From NCBI RefSeq assembly GCF_002104765.1, contig NZ_NCXM01000011.1, positions 113,275 through 177,274 on the forward strand: a stretch of 64,000 nucleotides of DNA, given 5' to 3'. Source of the stretch: Mycolicibacterium vulneris. GTDB lineage: Bacteria; Actinomycetota; Actinomycetes; Mycobacteriales; Mycobacteriaceae. A model generated the notes under the pieces. That model made no database searches. It worked only from the letters and a program-made list of their open reading frames with translations, and was not told where the DNA came from. Positions 17,101 through 25,553 of this stretch are shown here, one piece after another. Within the stretch, counting starts at the first letter, position 1. Each line of letters opens with the position of its first letter. A program made the translations under genes and the position numbers.

Positions 17101-18576
17101 ATGAGCATTGCCCCGGATACCACCGTTGCTCTCCAAGACCGGTTCTTCCGCGAGTTACCGGAGATGGCGGTCCGCTGGCAGGCGGAGACGTTCCCCGAGC
17201 TGCAGCTGCTGGCGCTCAACGAGCCGCTGACCGAGTCGCTGGGCCTCGACGCCGCCTGGCTGCGCGGCCCCGACGGGCTGCGCTTCCTGGTCGGCAACTC
17301 GGTGCCCAACGGGGCCATCCCGGTGGCCCAGGCCTACGCAGGTCACCAATTCGGCGGCTTCGTTCCGAGGTTGGGCGACGGGCGTGCGCTGCTGCTCGGC
17401 GAACTCGTCGACGACGACGGGCGGCTGCGGGACATCCACCTCAAGGGTTCGGGTGCAACGCCGTTCGCCCGCGGCGGCGACGGCCTGGCCGCGGTGGGGC
17501 CGATGCTGCGCGAATACATCATCAGCGAGGCGATGCACGCGCTGGGCATACCGACGACGCGGTCGTTGGCCGTGGTGGGCACCGGCCGCCCGGTCCATCG
17601 CGAAGAAACGCTGCCGGGCGCCGTGCTCACCCGCGTGGCCAGCAGTCACCTGCGGGTGGGCAGCTTCCAGTTCGCCGCATCAACCGGCAACCAGAACCTG
17701 CTGCGCCGCCTCGCCGACCACGCGATCGCCCGCCACCACCCCGGCGCCGCCGAGGCGGATAACTCGTACCTCGCCCTGTTCGAAGCGGTGGTTGCCGTCC
17801 AGGCGTCGCTGATCGCGCAATGGATGCTGATTGGATTCGTCCACGGCGTGATGAACACGGACAACACCACCATCTCGGGTGAAACGATCGACTACGGGCC
17901 GTGCGCCTTCATGGAGGCCTACGACCCCGACACCGTCTTCAGTTCGATCGATTTCTGGGGACGCTATGCCTACGGCAACCAGCCGGTCGTCGCCGGATGG
18001 AACCTCGCCCGCTTCGCCGAGACGCTTCTGCCGTTGTTCTCGGAGAACACCGAGGAGGCCATCGCGCTCGCGGAACAGTCGTTCGGTGTTTTCCAGACCC
18101 GCTACGACGCCGTGTGGGGCTCCGGGATGCGCGCCAAACTGGGCCTACCCGACGGCCTCGACACCGAATTCGCCACGGTGCTCGTCGAGGAACTGCTTCT
18201 GCTGCTCAAGCAGAACCACGTCGACTACACCTCGTTCTTCCGCCGGCTCAGCGAGGCGGCGCGTGGAGAAGCCAGAGCTGATGCCGAGCCCGTGCGCGGA
18301 TTGTTCATGGACCTCGCCGGCTTTGACGCGTGGCTGACGCGTTGGCGGGCACTGGGTCCCGACGCCGACACGATGGATCGCACCAACCCGATCTACATTC
18401 CGCGCAACCATCTGGTTGAGGAGGCGCTCAGCGCCGCGACGGCCGGCGAGCTCGGCCCACTGGACCAACTGCTCGCCGCGGTGACGGACCCCTATACGGA
18501 ACGGCCCGGCCTCGAGCGCTACGCCGCGCCCGCCCCCGAGGACTTCGGCAAGTATCAAACCTTCTGCGGCACTTGA
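17101..18576 (+). CDS. selO: SelO/YdiU family pseudokinase, protein AMPylase
   Basis: A 491-residue SelO-family protein. The blocks [40 protein letters not shown] (here [17 protein letters not shown]), [20 protein letters not shown] (the catalytic-loop equivalent with Asn/Asp metal ligands) and [14 protein letters not shown] identify it. It ends FCGT, with the Cys at the position of selenocysteine in vertebrate SelO. SelO transfers AMP to Ser, Thr or Tyr of target proteins and is linked to redox stress. Position right after the hemerythrin-like gene fits that role. Confidence 0.9.
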   Translation: MSIAPDTTVALQDRFFRELPEMAVRWQAETFPELQLLALNEPLTESLGLDAAWLRGPDGLRFLVGNSVPNGAIPVAQAYAGHQFGGFVPRLGDGRALLLGELVDDDGRLRDIHLKGSGATPFARGGDGLAAVGPMLREYIISEAMHALGIPTTRSLAVVGTGRPVHREETLPGAVLTRVASSHLRVGSFQFAASTGNQNLLRRLADHAIARHHPGAAEADNSYLALFEAVVAVQASLIAQWMLIGFVHGVMNTDNTTISGETIDYGPCAFMEAYDPDTVFSSIDFWGRYAYGNQPVVAGWNLARFAETLLPLFSENTEEAIALAEQSFGVFQTRYDAVWGSGMRAKLGLPDGLDTEFATVLVEELLLLLKQNHVDYTSFFRRLSEAARGEARADAEPVRGLFMDLAGFDAWLTRWRALGPDADTMDRTNPIYIPRNHLVEEALSAATAGELGPLDQLLAAVTDPYTERPGLERYAAPAPEDFGKYQTFCGT

Positions 18577-18578
18577 CC

Positions 18579-18830
18579 TTACGACAGTTTGGCGAGCTCG
18601 GCCTGCAACCCATCGAGGCGTTGTAGCGTCTGATCGCGAGGCTCGGTCGGCAGGTCCACCAGAAGGTGCTCCACACCCAGGTCGCGATAAGCCTCGAGTT
18701 CTGTCGCCGTCGGCTTGCCGCCGTGGAAGTGGATCACCGGCACGTCCTTGCCGGCCACGTCACGCAGTTGCTTCAGCGGAGAAGACAACTCCTCTGCCGA
18801 CCCGGCGGCCACCTGGCCGCGTATCTCGGC
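18579..18830 (-). pseudogene. LLM-class F420-dependent oxidoreductase, C-terminal fragment
   Basis: About 80 residues match the end of a luciferase-like F420-dependent oxidoreductase resembling Rv3079c: RGQVAAGSAEEL, DVPVIHFHGGKPT and LGVEHLLVDLPTEPRDQTL. The remaining ~200 N-terminal residues are absent, and the left-over upstream part meets the 3' end of the next leftward gene (DUF4267-like) at a sharp boundary. A GTG could start a short product, but enzyme activity is impossible. This looks like a deletion that fused the two gene ends. Confidence 0.7.
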
Positions 18831-19240
18831 TACACGCCGGTTTCTTCGGTCACCGCCCGGGATGCCCGGCGGTTGGCCGGACGTACCGCACCCCAGAGGC
18901 CCGCCGCGACACCGACCGCGGCGCCGCCCAGGCCGATGATCTGCTGCGAAGGCTTCATCTCGCTGTGCACGCTCATCCCGCCGACCAGGTCGGCCACGTC
19001 GGCACCCGCGGAGGCCAGGAACCAGCCGCGCGTGTTCTTACCGCGCAGCGCCGCCGACGCGAGCAGGGCACCGATCAGCGCGTCGCGATAGCCCATTGAC
19101 CGCAACAACAGTTGCGCGGTCGGTGTCGGCTCGTCCGGGTCACCCCACAACTTGTTCGCCCGCAGCGGGTCGACGAGGAAGGAAACGCCAGAGGCAAGTC
19201 GGATGGTGCCCGCAAGAAGGCCGAACCGGTCGATGGACAT
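18830..19240 (-). CDS. DUF4267-like small membrane protein
   Basis: A 136-residue protein from the chosen ATG (MSIDRFGLLAGTIRLASG). It has hydrophobic segments near the start, in the middle (YRDALIGALLASAALRG) and near the end (IIGLGGAAVGVAAGLWGAV). The SMGYRDALIG block is typical of DUF4267-like mycobacterial membrane proteins. Function is unknown. The stop lies exactly where the truncated oxidoreductase fragment starts, suggesting the last residues may have been altered by the same deletion. Confidence 0.6.
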   Translation of the reverse strand: MSIDRFGLLAGTIRLASGVSFLVDPLRANKLWGDPDEPTPTAQLLLRSMGYRDALIGALLASAALRGKNTRGWFLASAGADVADLVGGMSVHSEMKPSQQIIGLGGAAVGVAAGLWGAVRPANRRASRAVTEETGV

Positions 19241-19298
19241 GGTCTGAGAGCCTAGGAGCAAACCGTCCGATCGTGCACGCATTCCACCCGAGAGTCGC

Positions 19299-19571
19299 TC
19301 ACGGCACCGGGCAGTAATCGGCGATCTGCAGCGATGCCGGCCACAGCACAGTCGCCACCCCGAAGGCCATGGCGTCGGCCGCGGTGGGCGCCACGGCTTC
19401 TATCCGCGCCTGAATTCGCTGGGTCTGCTCGGGGTGAAAAGCTGTCCACGCGAACCCGATACACAGGTATGGGATCAACAACCACAACCCCAGCTCGATC
19501 AGTCCGCCGACGCTGACCTTGTGCCCGAGGATGCGCCGGACCGGGTCCGTCGCGTGTTCGATTCCGCCCAT
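19299..19571 (-). CDS. Small membrane protein, hypothetical
   Basis: A 90-residue protein with hydrophobic helices at roughly residues 22-45 (GLIELGLWLLIPYLCIGFAW) and 65-82. The loop TAFHPEQTQRIQARIEAVAP is charged. I recognise no family. It lies 11 bp downstream of a TetR-family gene in the same direction and could be co-transcribed with it. Confidence 0.55.
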   Translation of the reverse strand: MGGIEHATDPVRRILGHKVSVGGLIELGLWLLIPYLCIGFAWTAFHPEQTQRIQARIEAVAPTAADAMAFGVATVLWPASLQIADYCPVP

Positions 19572-19582
19572 GACCGCACTCC

Positions 19583-20179
19583 CTACCGCAGCACCAGTTT
19601 CAGCGCGTAGTCGACGACGACATCGAGATCAGTGCCCAAATGCCCGGCGAGCCACTGCTGCGCGAGCTCAGCCATGGCGCCCGTGTAGAGGGCGGCGGCG
19701 ACCTCCGCGGCCACCGGATCGGAATCGGGGTTGAGCCGCCAGCCCTCGGTCAACACGCCCGCGCGCAGCATGTCCTGCGTCGCGCGGCGCCGGGCGGCCA
19801 GCACCGGGTTGGTGCGCGCGTCGGTGAACAGCACCCGGCCGCGGCGCGGATCGGCGGACGAGAAGCCCAGCACCGCCGCGATGCCGGCCCGGGTCCGGGC
19901 GCCGAGCGAATCCCCCGCCTGCTCGATGGCGGCCTCGATCACTTCGCCGAGCTGATCACTCACCCGGTCGTAGACCGCGCCGAGCAGATCGTCGGTGTCG
20001 CCGAAACTCTCGTAGAAGTACCGCGTGTTCAGGCCGCATTCGCGGCATACCGAACGCACCGAGACGGCCGCCTCACCGCCATTGCCGAACAGTCGATAGG
20101 CGGCCTCGACCAGCAGCGCACGACGCTCGGCGCGGCGGTCCTTGAGCGGTATACCGGCCCACCGGGTGGGACTCGACAT
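19583..20179 (-). CDS. TetR-family transcriptional regulator
   Basis: A 198-residue regulator with a TetR N-terminal helix-turn-helix: RRAERRALLVEAAYRLFGNG, then VSVRSVCRECGLNTRYFYESF. The C-terminal ligand domain is helical and not assignable to a ligand. The start gives MSSPTRWAGIPLKDR; longer upstream frames would cross the operator. It is divergent from an MpaB-family oxygenase gene, with a perfect 8-bp inverted repeat between them, so it most likely represses both itself and that gene. Confidence 0.88.
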   Translation of the reverse strand: MSSPTRWAGIPLKDRRAERRALLVEAAYRLFGNGGEAAVSVRSVCRECGLNTRYFYESFGDTDDLLGAVYDRVSDQLGEVIEAAIEQAGDSLGARTRAGIAAVLGFSSADPRRGRVLFTDARTNPVLAARRRATQDMLRAGVLTEGWRLNPDSDPVAAEVAAALYTGAMAELAQQWLAGHLGTDLDVVVDYALKLVLR

Positions 20180-20220
20180 CCCTACAGCGTAAGTCGGGAT
20201 GGCGGTGGTCTTGTCACACC

Positions 20221-20246
20221 TGTAACCAAAACATATTCTGGTTACA
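20221..20246. promoter_or_regulatory. Operator: perfect inverted repeat in the TetR/MpaB divergent promoter
   Basis: TGTAACCA-N10-TGGTTACA is a perfect 8-bp palindrome between the TetR and MpaB genes, about 30 bp before the MpaB start and 40 bp before the TetR start. The spacing and placement are those of a TetR-family operator overlapping both promoters. A second partial copy (GTGACCAGA) follows at once. Confidence 0.75.
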
Positions 20247-20276
20247 GTCGTGACCAGAAATTCGAGGGAGTGCGCT

Positions 20277-21281
20277 GTGTTTCTGCCACACCAGATCGTC
20301 GGGCAACTGATCAACAAACGGTTGGACGACAACATGCGGCGGTACTTTTTCCGCGGCATGGAGTTCGCCGCGCCCGTCGGCGATCCGGGCTGGTTCGGCC
20401 CCGACAGCGCCGTGTGGCGCGTGCATTCGCACCTGCCCGCACTGATTTTCGGTCTGCAGTGCGCCGCCTTCATGGAGACGCTGGACCCGTCGATCTACTG
20501 GATGGGCATGCACCACTCGCGACTGATCAAGCGGGACAGCAACGGAAACCCGATATCGCAAGTGCCCCGGATCGATCCTGAAGGCGCCGCGACGCGCCTC
20601 GGCCACTCGGTGGCGTTCTTCATCGGCACGGCATATGGGTCAACGGAAACCGCTGAGCGCCTGGCGAAATCCGTACGCGCGATGCACCACACCGTCAAGG
20701 GGACTCGTCCCGACGGCGCCCGCTACGATGCCGACGACCCCGAGTGGCTGCGCTGGAACTACGCGACGGTCGTCTGGGGCCTGGCCACCGCGCACGAGCT
20801 CTATCATCCAATGCCGTTGCGCGGCAAGAAACTCGACCGCTACTACGGCGAGTTCGTCCGCATCGGGCATGCGCTGGGAGGCACCGACCTGCCGACCACC
20901 AAGGCCGAGACGCTCGAGTGCCTGGAGTCCTACTTGCCGAAACTGGCTGTCACCCATGGCAAAGCGATGGGCACCGGCCCCAACGTCCACATGCCGCAGG
21001 CCGCCGTGGACTGGGCCATCCGCGACACCATGCCGAAGTGGGCCAAACAGATGCTGCAGCACCGCGACTGCAACATCGTCGAACGCACCGCCCGTCGCAC
21101 CGCGGTGTGGTCGATCATCAACGGGATCAACGCCGCATCGGGCCCCGCGCCGGAATTCCGGCAGGCGCAGGCCAGGGTCAAGGGCGGCACCACGGTGCCC
21201 CACACCCTGCCGACCTACGTGCTCGGCAGCGATGAGCTTCGCAGCCGCTCCGAGGTCGAGCACAGCTTCCAGTCCGTGTAG
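20277..21281 (+). CDS. MpaB-family oxygenase (DUF2236, heme protein)
   Basis: About 334 residues of the MpaB/DUF2236 family, relatives of latex-clearing protein and mycotoxin-related oxygenases. Typical blocks are RLGHSVAFFIGTAYGSTETA, WNYATVVWGLATAHELY and TARRTAVWSIINGINAASG, where conserved His/Arg residues hold heme b in characterised members. I chose the GTG seven bases after GAGGGAG; an earlier GTG lies just after the operator. Control by the divergent TetR protein is strongly suggested. The substrate is unknown. Confidence 0.82.
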   Translation: MFLPHQIVGQLINKRLDDNMRRYFFRGMEFAAPVGDPGWFGPDSAVWRVHSHLPALIFGLQCAAFMETLDPSIYWMGMHHSRLIKRDSNGNPISQVPRIDPEGAATRLGHSVAFFIGTAYGSTETAERLAKSVRAMHHTVKGTRPDGARYDADDPEWLRWNYATVVWGLATAHELYHPMPLRGKKLDRYYGEFVRIGHALGGTDLPTTKAETLECLESYLPKLAVTHGKAMGTGPNVHMPQAAVDWAIRDTMPKWAKQMLQHRDCNIVERTARRTAVWSIINGINAASGPAPEFRQAQARVKGGTTVPHTLPTYVLGSDELRSRSEVEHSFQSV

Positions 21282-21355
21282 TCGCTCCCTCGCCGCCTCC
21301 GGTGTTCGACACTGGGGGCATCTCACAAACTTCCCCGGCGAAACGTCTACACAGC

Positions 21356-21859
21356 GTGACAGCCAAACGACCGTTCGAGGCGGTGGTCGTCGACCACGGT
21401 CCCGCCGTACTGCGGGTATGCCGCGCTATCGTCGGGCCCGTTGACGCCGACGATGCCTGGTCGGAGACCTTTCTGTCCGCGTTGCGCGGTTACCCGGACG
21501 TGCCCGCCGACGCCAACGTCGAGGCCTGGCTGGTCACCATCGCGCACCGCAAGGCCATCGACCTCACCCGGGCCCGGGTGCGACGCGCGGTGCCGACCGA
21601 CAACGTCCCCGAGACCGCCGGCCCGGCGGATCCCGGCAGGGACGACGACCTGGCCGACGCACTGGCCCGGCTGCCCGCAAAACAGAAGCAGGCGGTGGCC
21701 TACCACTACCTGGCCGGCCTGCCCTATTCCGAGATCGCCGCCATCCTCGGCGGCAGTCCCGATGCCGCCCGGCGCGCCGCCGCCGACGGCATCGCCACCC
21801 TCAGACGCACATACCCCGGCGTCGCCGCCGGCACGACCCGGACGGGAGAACACCGATGA
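21356..21859 (+). CDS. ECF-type RNA polymerase sigma factor
   Basis: About 167 residues with sigma region 2 (DADDAWSETFLSALRGYP, WLVTIAHRKAIDLTRARVRR) and region 4 (LARLPAKQKQAVAYHYLAGL, YSEIAAILGGSPDAARRAAADGI). It is short and lacks the usual C-terminal extension. The next gene encodes a DNA methyltransferase-repair protein and overlaps by 4 bp (ATGA). In place of an anti-sigma factor the operon carries an alkyl-DNA repair enzyme, suggesting an alkylation-stress regulon. An earlier GTG would add 18 residues. Confidence 0.85.
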   Translation: MTAKRPFEAVVVDHGPAVLRVCRAIVGPVDADDAWSETFLSALRGYPDVPADANVEAWLVTIAHRKAIDLTRARVRRAVPTDNVPETAGPADPGRDDDLADALARLPAKQKQAVAYHYLAGLPYSEIAAILGGSPDAARRAAADGIATLRRTYPGVAAGTTRTGEHR

Positions 21860-22470
21860 GCAACGAACACGAATTGACCCGCGAGCTGGCGCAGATCACC
21901 GATGCCACCGCCGCTGACCTGGGCGTGCTGCAAGCCCGGCTCGCCACCGCCGCGCAAGCCGAGGGCCTCCTGGACGTCGCCTACCGCATCGTCGACAGCC
22001 CGGTCGGCGCCTTGCTCATCGCGGCCACCGAGCTCGGCCTCGTCCGCGTCGCCTACACCAGCGAGGGGCACGACACCGTCCTGCAAAGCCTCGCCGACAG
22101 GATCAGCCCGCGCATCCTGCTCGCACCCGGCCGCCTCGACACGGCCGCAAGGCAACTCGACGAGTACTTCGCCGGTAAGCGCCGGGATTTCGGCGTGCCG
22201 CTGGACTGGCGGCTCTCGGTCGGATTCCGCAACACGGTGCTTCGTCATCTGCCCGAGATCGGCTACGGCCGCACCGCGAGCTATGCCGCGGTGGCCAAGC
22301 TGGCCGGCAATCCGAACGCGGTTCGCGCCGTCGGCAGTGCGTGTGCCACCAATCCGCTACCCGTCGTGGTGCCCTGCCACCGCGTGGTGCGCAGTGACGG
22401 CGCGATGGGTGGCTATCTCGGGGGCGTGGAAGCCAAACGCATCCTGCTCACCCTGGAGGCCGCGGCCTAA
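21856..22470 (+). CDS. Methylated-DNA--protein-cysteine S-methyltransferase (MGMT/Ogt type)
   Basis: A 204-residue suicide repair protein. The active-site motif VVPCHRVVRSDG is intact, preceded by the DNA-binding helix YAAVAKLAGNPNAVRAVGSA and followed by GAMGGYLGGVEAKR. It removes alkyl groups from O6 of guanine onto the Cys. The first ~35 residues (ELTRELAQITDATAADLGVLQ) precede the normal domain and are of unknown use, perhaps an interaction segment for the sigma factor encoded just upstream. Confidence 0.92.
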   Translation: MSNEHELTRELAQITDATAADLGVLQARLATAAQAEGLLDVAYRIVDSPVGALLIAATELGLVRVAYTSEGHDTVLQSLADRISPRILLAPGRLDTAARQLDEYFAGKRRDFGVPLDWRLSVGFRNTVLRHLPEIGYGRTASYAAVAKLAGNPNAVRAVGSACATNPLPVVVPCHRVVRSDGAMGGYLGGVEAKRILLTLEAAA

Positions 22471-22518
22471 CGGGCGAATCCCGTTGCGATACAAGCTGAC
22501 CGCGGCCCGTACCCGCCA

Positions 22519-22920
22519 CTAGGCGGCGCCCGGCGCGAGGGGTGGAAGGTTGATGGCTGGCGACGACTGCTGCGTCGGCGCGGGCTGCGGTGCCTGGTTG
22601 ACGTGCTGCCCCAGGTGCTGGGGACAGTAGGCGCTCGCCGCGATCATGGTGAACTGGGCGGCGCCGTCGACGGTGAATCCCGGATTACTCGACGACACGC
22701 TCTTGATTACGGCGACCTGGGGAATGCCCTCGTCCATCAGTTGGCACGCCCGCTTACCCACCCCGACGGCCGCAGCCGGGTCCTGGTAGGTGATGCCCGC
22801 CTCGTTGAGCGCGGCGATGAAACTCGCGTCAGCTCCCGACGCGCCGACCGGGTCGGCGTACGCGGGCGCGGCCACACCGGCGAGGGCGGCGCAGCCCGCA
22901 AGCACCACCAGCATTCGCAT
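22519..22920 (-). CDS. DUF732 secreted protein
   Basis: A 133-residue mycobacterial exported protein: signal peptide MRMLVVLAGCAALAGVAAPAYA, then a DUF732 domain (FIAALNEAGITYQDPAAAVG, GKRACQLMDEG) with a second Cys near the end of the domain (SAYCPQHLG) that probably pairs with the first. The tail is Pro/Gln-rich. DUF732 proteins are abundant in mycobacterial culture filtrates and cell envelopes, and their function is unknown. It is convergent with the MGMT gene. Confidence 0.82.
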   Translation of the reverse strand: MRMLVVLAGCAALAGVAAPAYADPVGASGADASFIAALNEAGITYQDPAAAVGVGKRACQLMDEGIPQVAVIKSVSSSNPGFTVDGAAQFTMIAASAYCPQHLGQHVNQAPQPAPTQQSSPAINLPPLAPGAA

Positions 22921-23048
22921 CGCTTCATCCTCATATAGATCGTCGCCCTTGTCCTGCCGAGCCCCTCCGGCTGTGCATAACGACGGCAAACGCCCACGTT
23001 GGGCCGCCGGGCGCCGATTCCGCACGGATCCTTAAATTCGGGCCCTAT

Positions 23049-24563
23049 GTGGTACACAGTGGCTATGTCCGCGCTGTCCCAGCAACATCGTTGAGAGCCC
23101 CGGGCGTGGCCGACGATCGACTTCTGACTCCCGGCCAGACCTGCTGGCGCACGGCACGGGCCGAGCAGTTCGCCGCCATCATCGACGCGGCCGACTACTT
23201 CAGGCACGTCAAGGCCGCGATGCTGCGCGCCCGCCATCGGATCATGCTGATCGGCTGGGACTTCGATTCCAGGGTGGCGTTCGAGCGGGGCGAGAAAACA
23301 CTTCCCGGGCCGAACCAGCTGGGCGCGTTCCTTTACTGGATGCTCTGGAAACGGCCGGGCCTGGACATCTACCTGCTGAAGTCCAATCTGCGCCTGCTGC
23401 CGGCCTTCGACGGGATCTGGTTCGGCCTCACCCCGGTGTCTTTGCTGAACCAGATCAGCAGCAGGCGAATGCATTTCGCCATCGACGGCGCCCACCCGAT
23501 TGGCTCTGTGCATCATCAGAAGATCGTGGTCGTCGACGATGCGGTGGCGTTCTGCGGCGGCATCGACCTGACGCTCGAACGATGGGACACCCGGGCGCAC
23601 GCGCATGACAACCCTCACCGCCGCGCGGCGGGGCGCAGCTACGGGCCGCGGCACGACGTCGGCCTGGCCGTCGACGGTGCGGCCGCACGGGCCCTGGGTG
23701 AGCAGGCCCTGGCCAGGTGGCAGACCGCGACCAAACACTCGTTGGCGCCGGTCGAGCCCAAGCACAGCACCTGGCCCAGCAAGCTGAAACCGAACCTGCG
23801 CGACGTCGACGTCGGAATCGCACGCACCATGCCCGAGCTCGAAGACCGCCCCGAGGTCCGGGAGGTGGAGGCGCTCAACCTGGCCGCCATCGCGGCGGCG
23901 CGCCACACCGTCTACGTGGAGAACCAATACCTGGCATCCCGAACCATCGCCGAGGCGCTGGCCGCGCGGCTGCGCGAGGACGACGGTCCAGAGATCGTCA
24001 TGGTGCTGGCCCGCAGAGGCAACAACCCGCTCGAGCGCGGAACCATGGACAGCGCCCGCCACCGCCTCATCCGGTTGCTGTGGGAAGCCGACGATCACGG
24101 CCGGCTGGGCGTCTATTGGCCGGCGACCGACGGCGGCACCCCGATCTACATCCATTCCAAGGTGCTCGTGGTCGACGATCGGCTGCTGCGCATCGGCTCC
24201 TCGAACTTCAACAACCGCTCGATGGGGTTCGACAGCGAGTGCGACGTGGCGATCGAGACGCACCCGGCCAACTCCGAACATGACGACCTGCGCCGCGAAA
24301 TCACCTCGGTGCGAAGCCAATTGATGGCAGAGCACCTCGGCGTTTCGGTGGGCGAGTTCGAAGACGTGATCGGCGAACACCGGTCGGTGCTGAAGGCGAT
24401 CGAGGCACTCCGTGGAGAAGGCAAGACGTTGCGGCCCTTCACCGAGCGGACCGTCGCCAACGAGGCGGGCCCGCTGGCGGAGAACGACCTGATGGATCCC
24501 GACCACGTCCCACGGTCACTGTCCCGCAGCGTGCAACGGTTCATCGCCGGCCTTCGGGGTTGA
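23049..24563 (+). CDS. Phospholipase D family protein (two HKD motifs)
   Basis: About 500 residues with two complete HxKxxxxD motifs, HHQKIVVVDDA and IHSKVLVVDDR, which form one active site in the PLD superfamily. Supporting blocks are YVENQYLASR and IGSSNFNNRSMGFDSECD. It probably hydrolyses or transfers phosphatidyl groups (phospholipase or cardiolipin-synthase-like). There is no signal peptide. The longest frame starts at a GTG; a second GTG 19 codons on (VADDRLLTPGQ) is an equally good start. Confidence 0.88.
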   Translation: MVHSGYVRAVPATSLRAPGVADDRLLTPGQTCWRTARAEQFAAIIDAADYFRHVKAAMLRARHRIMLIGWDFDSRVAFERGEKTLPGPNQLGAFLYWMLWKRPGLDIYLLKSNLRLLPAFDGIWFGLTPVSLLNQISSRRMHFAIDGAHPIGSVHHQKIVVVDDAVAFCGGIDLTLERWDTRAHAHDNPHRRAAGRSYGPRHDVGLAVDGAAARALGEQALARWQTATKHSLAPVEPKHSTWPSKLKPNLRDVDVGIARTMPELEDRPEVREVEALNLAAIAAARHTVYVENQYLASRTIAEALAARLREDDGPEIVMVLARRGNNPLERGTMDSARHRLIRLLWEADDHGRLGVYWPATDGGTPIYIHSKVLVVDDRLLRIGSSNFNNRSMGFDSECDVAIETHPANSEHDDLRREITSVRSQLMAEHLGVSVGEFEDVIGEHRSVLKAIEALRGEGKTLRPFTERTVANEAGPLAENDLMDPDHVPRSLSRSVQRFIAGLRG

Positions 24564-24645
24564 CCGGTCGGCGATTTGGGCGTGGCTTTGAGCCGAACTC
24601 GGCCTAGTGTGGGCAGAAGTGCCAGTGGACTAAGGACGAGCACCA

Positions 24646-25509
24646 ATGAGCATCGACGACGACTCCGCCACCACGCTGGAGGATCTGCGGGGCGACCTGG
24701 CGCAGCGGTACAAGCGGACACCGACCGGTGGAAGTGCGGTGGACAGCGCGATCGTCGAGGCCGACACGGACGCACTCGATCGCGACGGCTACGTCATCTG
24801 GAAGAACCTGCTCACCGCCGAACAGTGCTCGCAGATCCGTGAGGCCGTGCGCCCCTGGCTCGGGCACACCGGCCGCAACTCGTTCGAGGGCCTGCGCACC
24901 CAGCGCATCTACAGCGTGCTGAGTAGGACCCGGGTGTGCGATCGGCTGGTCGATGACCCGCGGGTGCTCGCGGTGCTCGATCGGCTGCTGATGCCCAACT
25001 ACCTGCTTTCGGCGTTGCAGGCCATCAACATTCAGCCCGGCGAGGCCGCGCAATTGGCGCACCACGACGACGGCTTCTACCCGATTCCGCGGCCCCGGGA
25101 ACCGCTGGCGGCCGCGACGATCTGGGCGATCGACGACTTCACCGCCGACAACGGCGCCACCGTCGTCTACCCGGGCAGCCACCGCTGGGGCAAGCGGCGG
25201 CCGGGCCCCGACGATCAGGCCCTGCCCGTCGTGATGCCCGCCGGCTCGTGCGTCTTCTTCGTCGGCACCCTCTGGCACGGCGGGGGCGCCAACACCACCG
25301 ACCGCGAGCGCCTCGCCGTCACCGCCCAGTACTGCCAACCGTGGCTGCGGCCCATGGAGGCCTACACCCTGTCGATATCGCGCGACATCGCGCGGGTGGT
25401 CTCCGATGACATTCGCCGGATGCTCGGCTACAGCATCCATCCGCCGTTCGTCGGCAACGTCGACGGCCTGCATCCGTTGCGGCTGTTGGAAGTTGTGCCG
25501 CAGCCGTAG
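24646..25509 (+). CDS. Phytanoyl-CoA dioxygenase (PhyH) family protein
   Basis: A 287-residue Fe(II)/2-oxoglutarate dioxygenase of the PhyH family. The HxD ligand pair is in AHHDDGFYP, the distal His is in FFVGTLWHGGGANTT, and an Arg downstream (RERLAV) fits the 2-oxoglutarate carboxylate contact. GATVVYPGSHRWG is a family block. It hydroxylates an unknown lipid or small molecule. It begins about 80 bp after the PLD gene on the same strand, so the two may share a transcript. Confidence 0.85.
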   Translation: MSIDDDSATTLEDLRGDLAQRYKRTPTGGSAVDSAIVEADTDALDRDGYVIWKNLLTAEQCSQIREAVRPWLGHTGRNSFEGLRTQRIYSVLSRTRVCDRLVDDPRVLAVLDRLLMPNYLLSALQAINIQPGEAAQLAHHDDGFYPIPRPREPLAAATIWAIDDFTADNGATVVYPGSHRWGKRRPGPDDQALPVVMPAGSCVFFVGTLWHGGGANTTDRERLAVTAQYCQPWLRPMEAYTLSISRDIARVVSDDIRRMLGYSIHPPFVGNVDGLHPLRLLEVVPQP

Positions 25510-25553
25510 CGACCCGCCGTAGCAAAAGACAACGCGCTTGGTCAATCCCCGGC

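Noticed and set aside
21320..21352. Autoregulated ECF promoter before the sigma gene (AAAC ... CGTCTA)
   Set aside because: The spacing appears too short for a usual -35/-10 pair, so it is not listed as a feature.
22737..24506. 589-codon leftward frame opposite the PLD gene
   Set aside because: The HKD motifs are on the other strand. The composition is typical of an antisense shadow.
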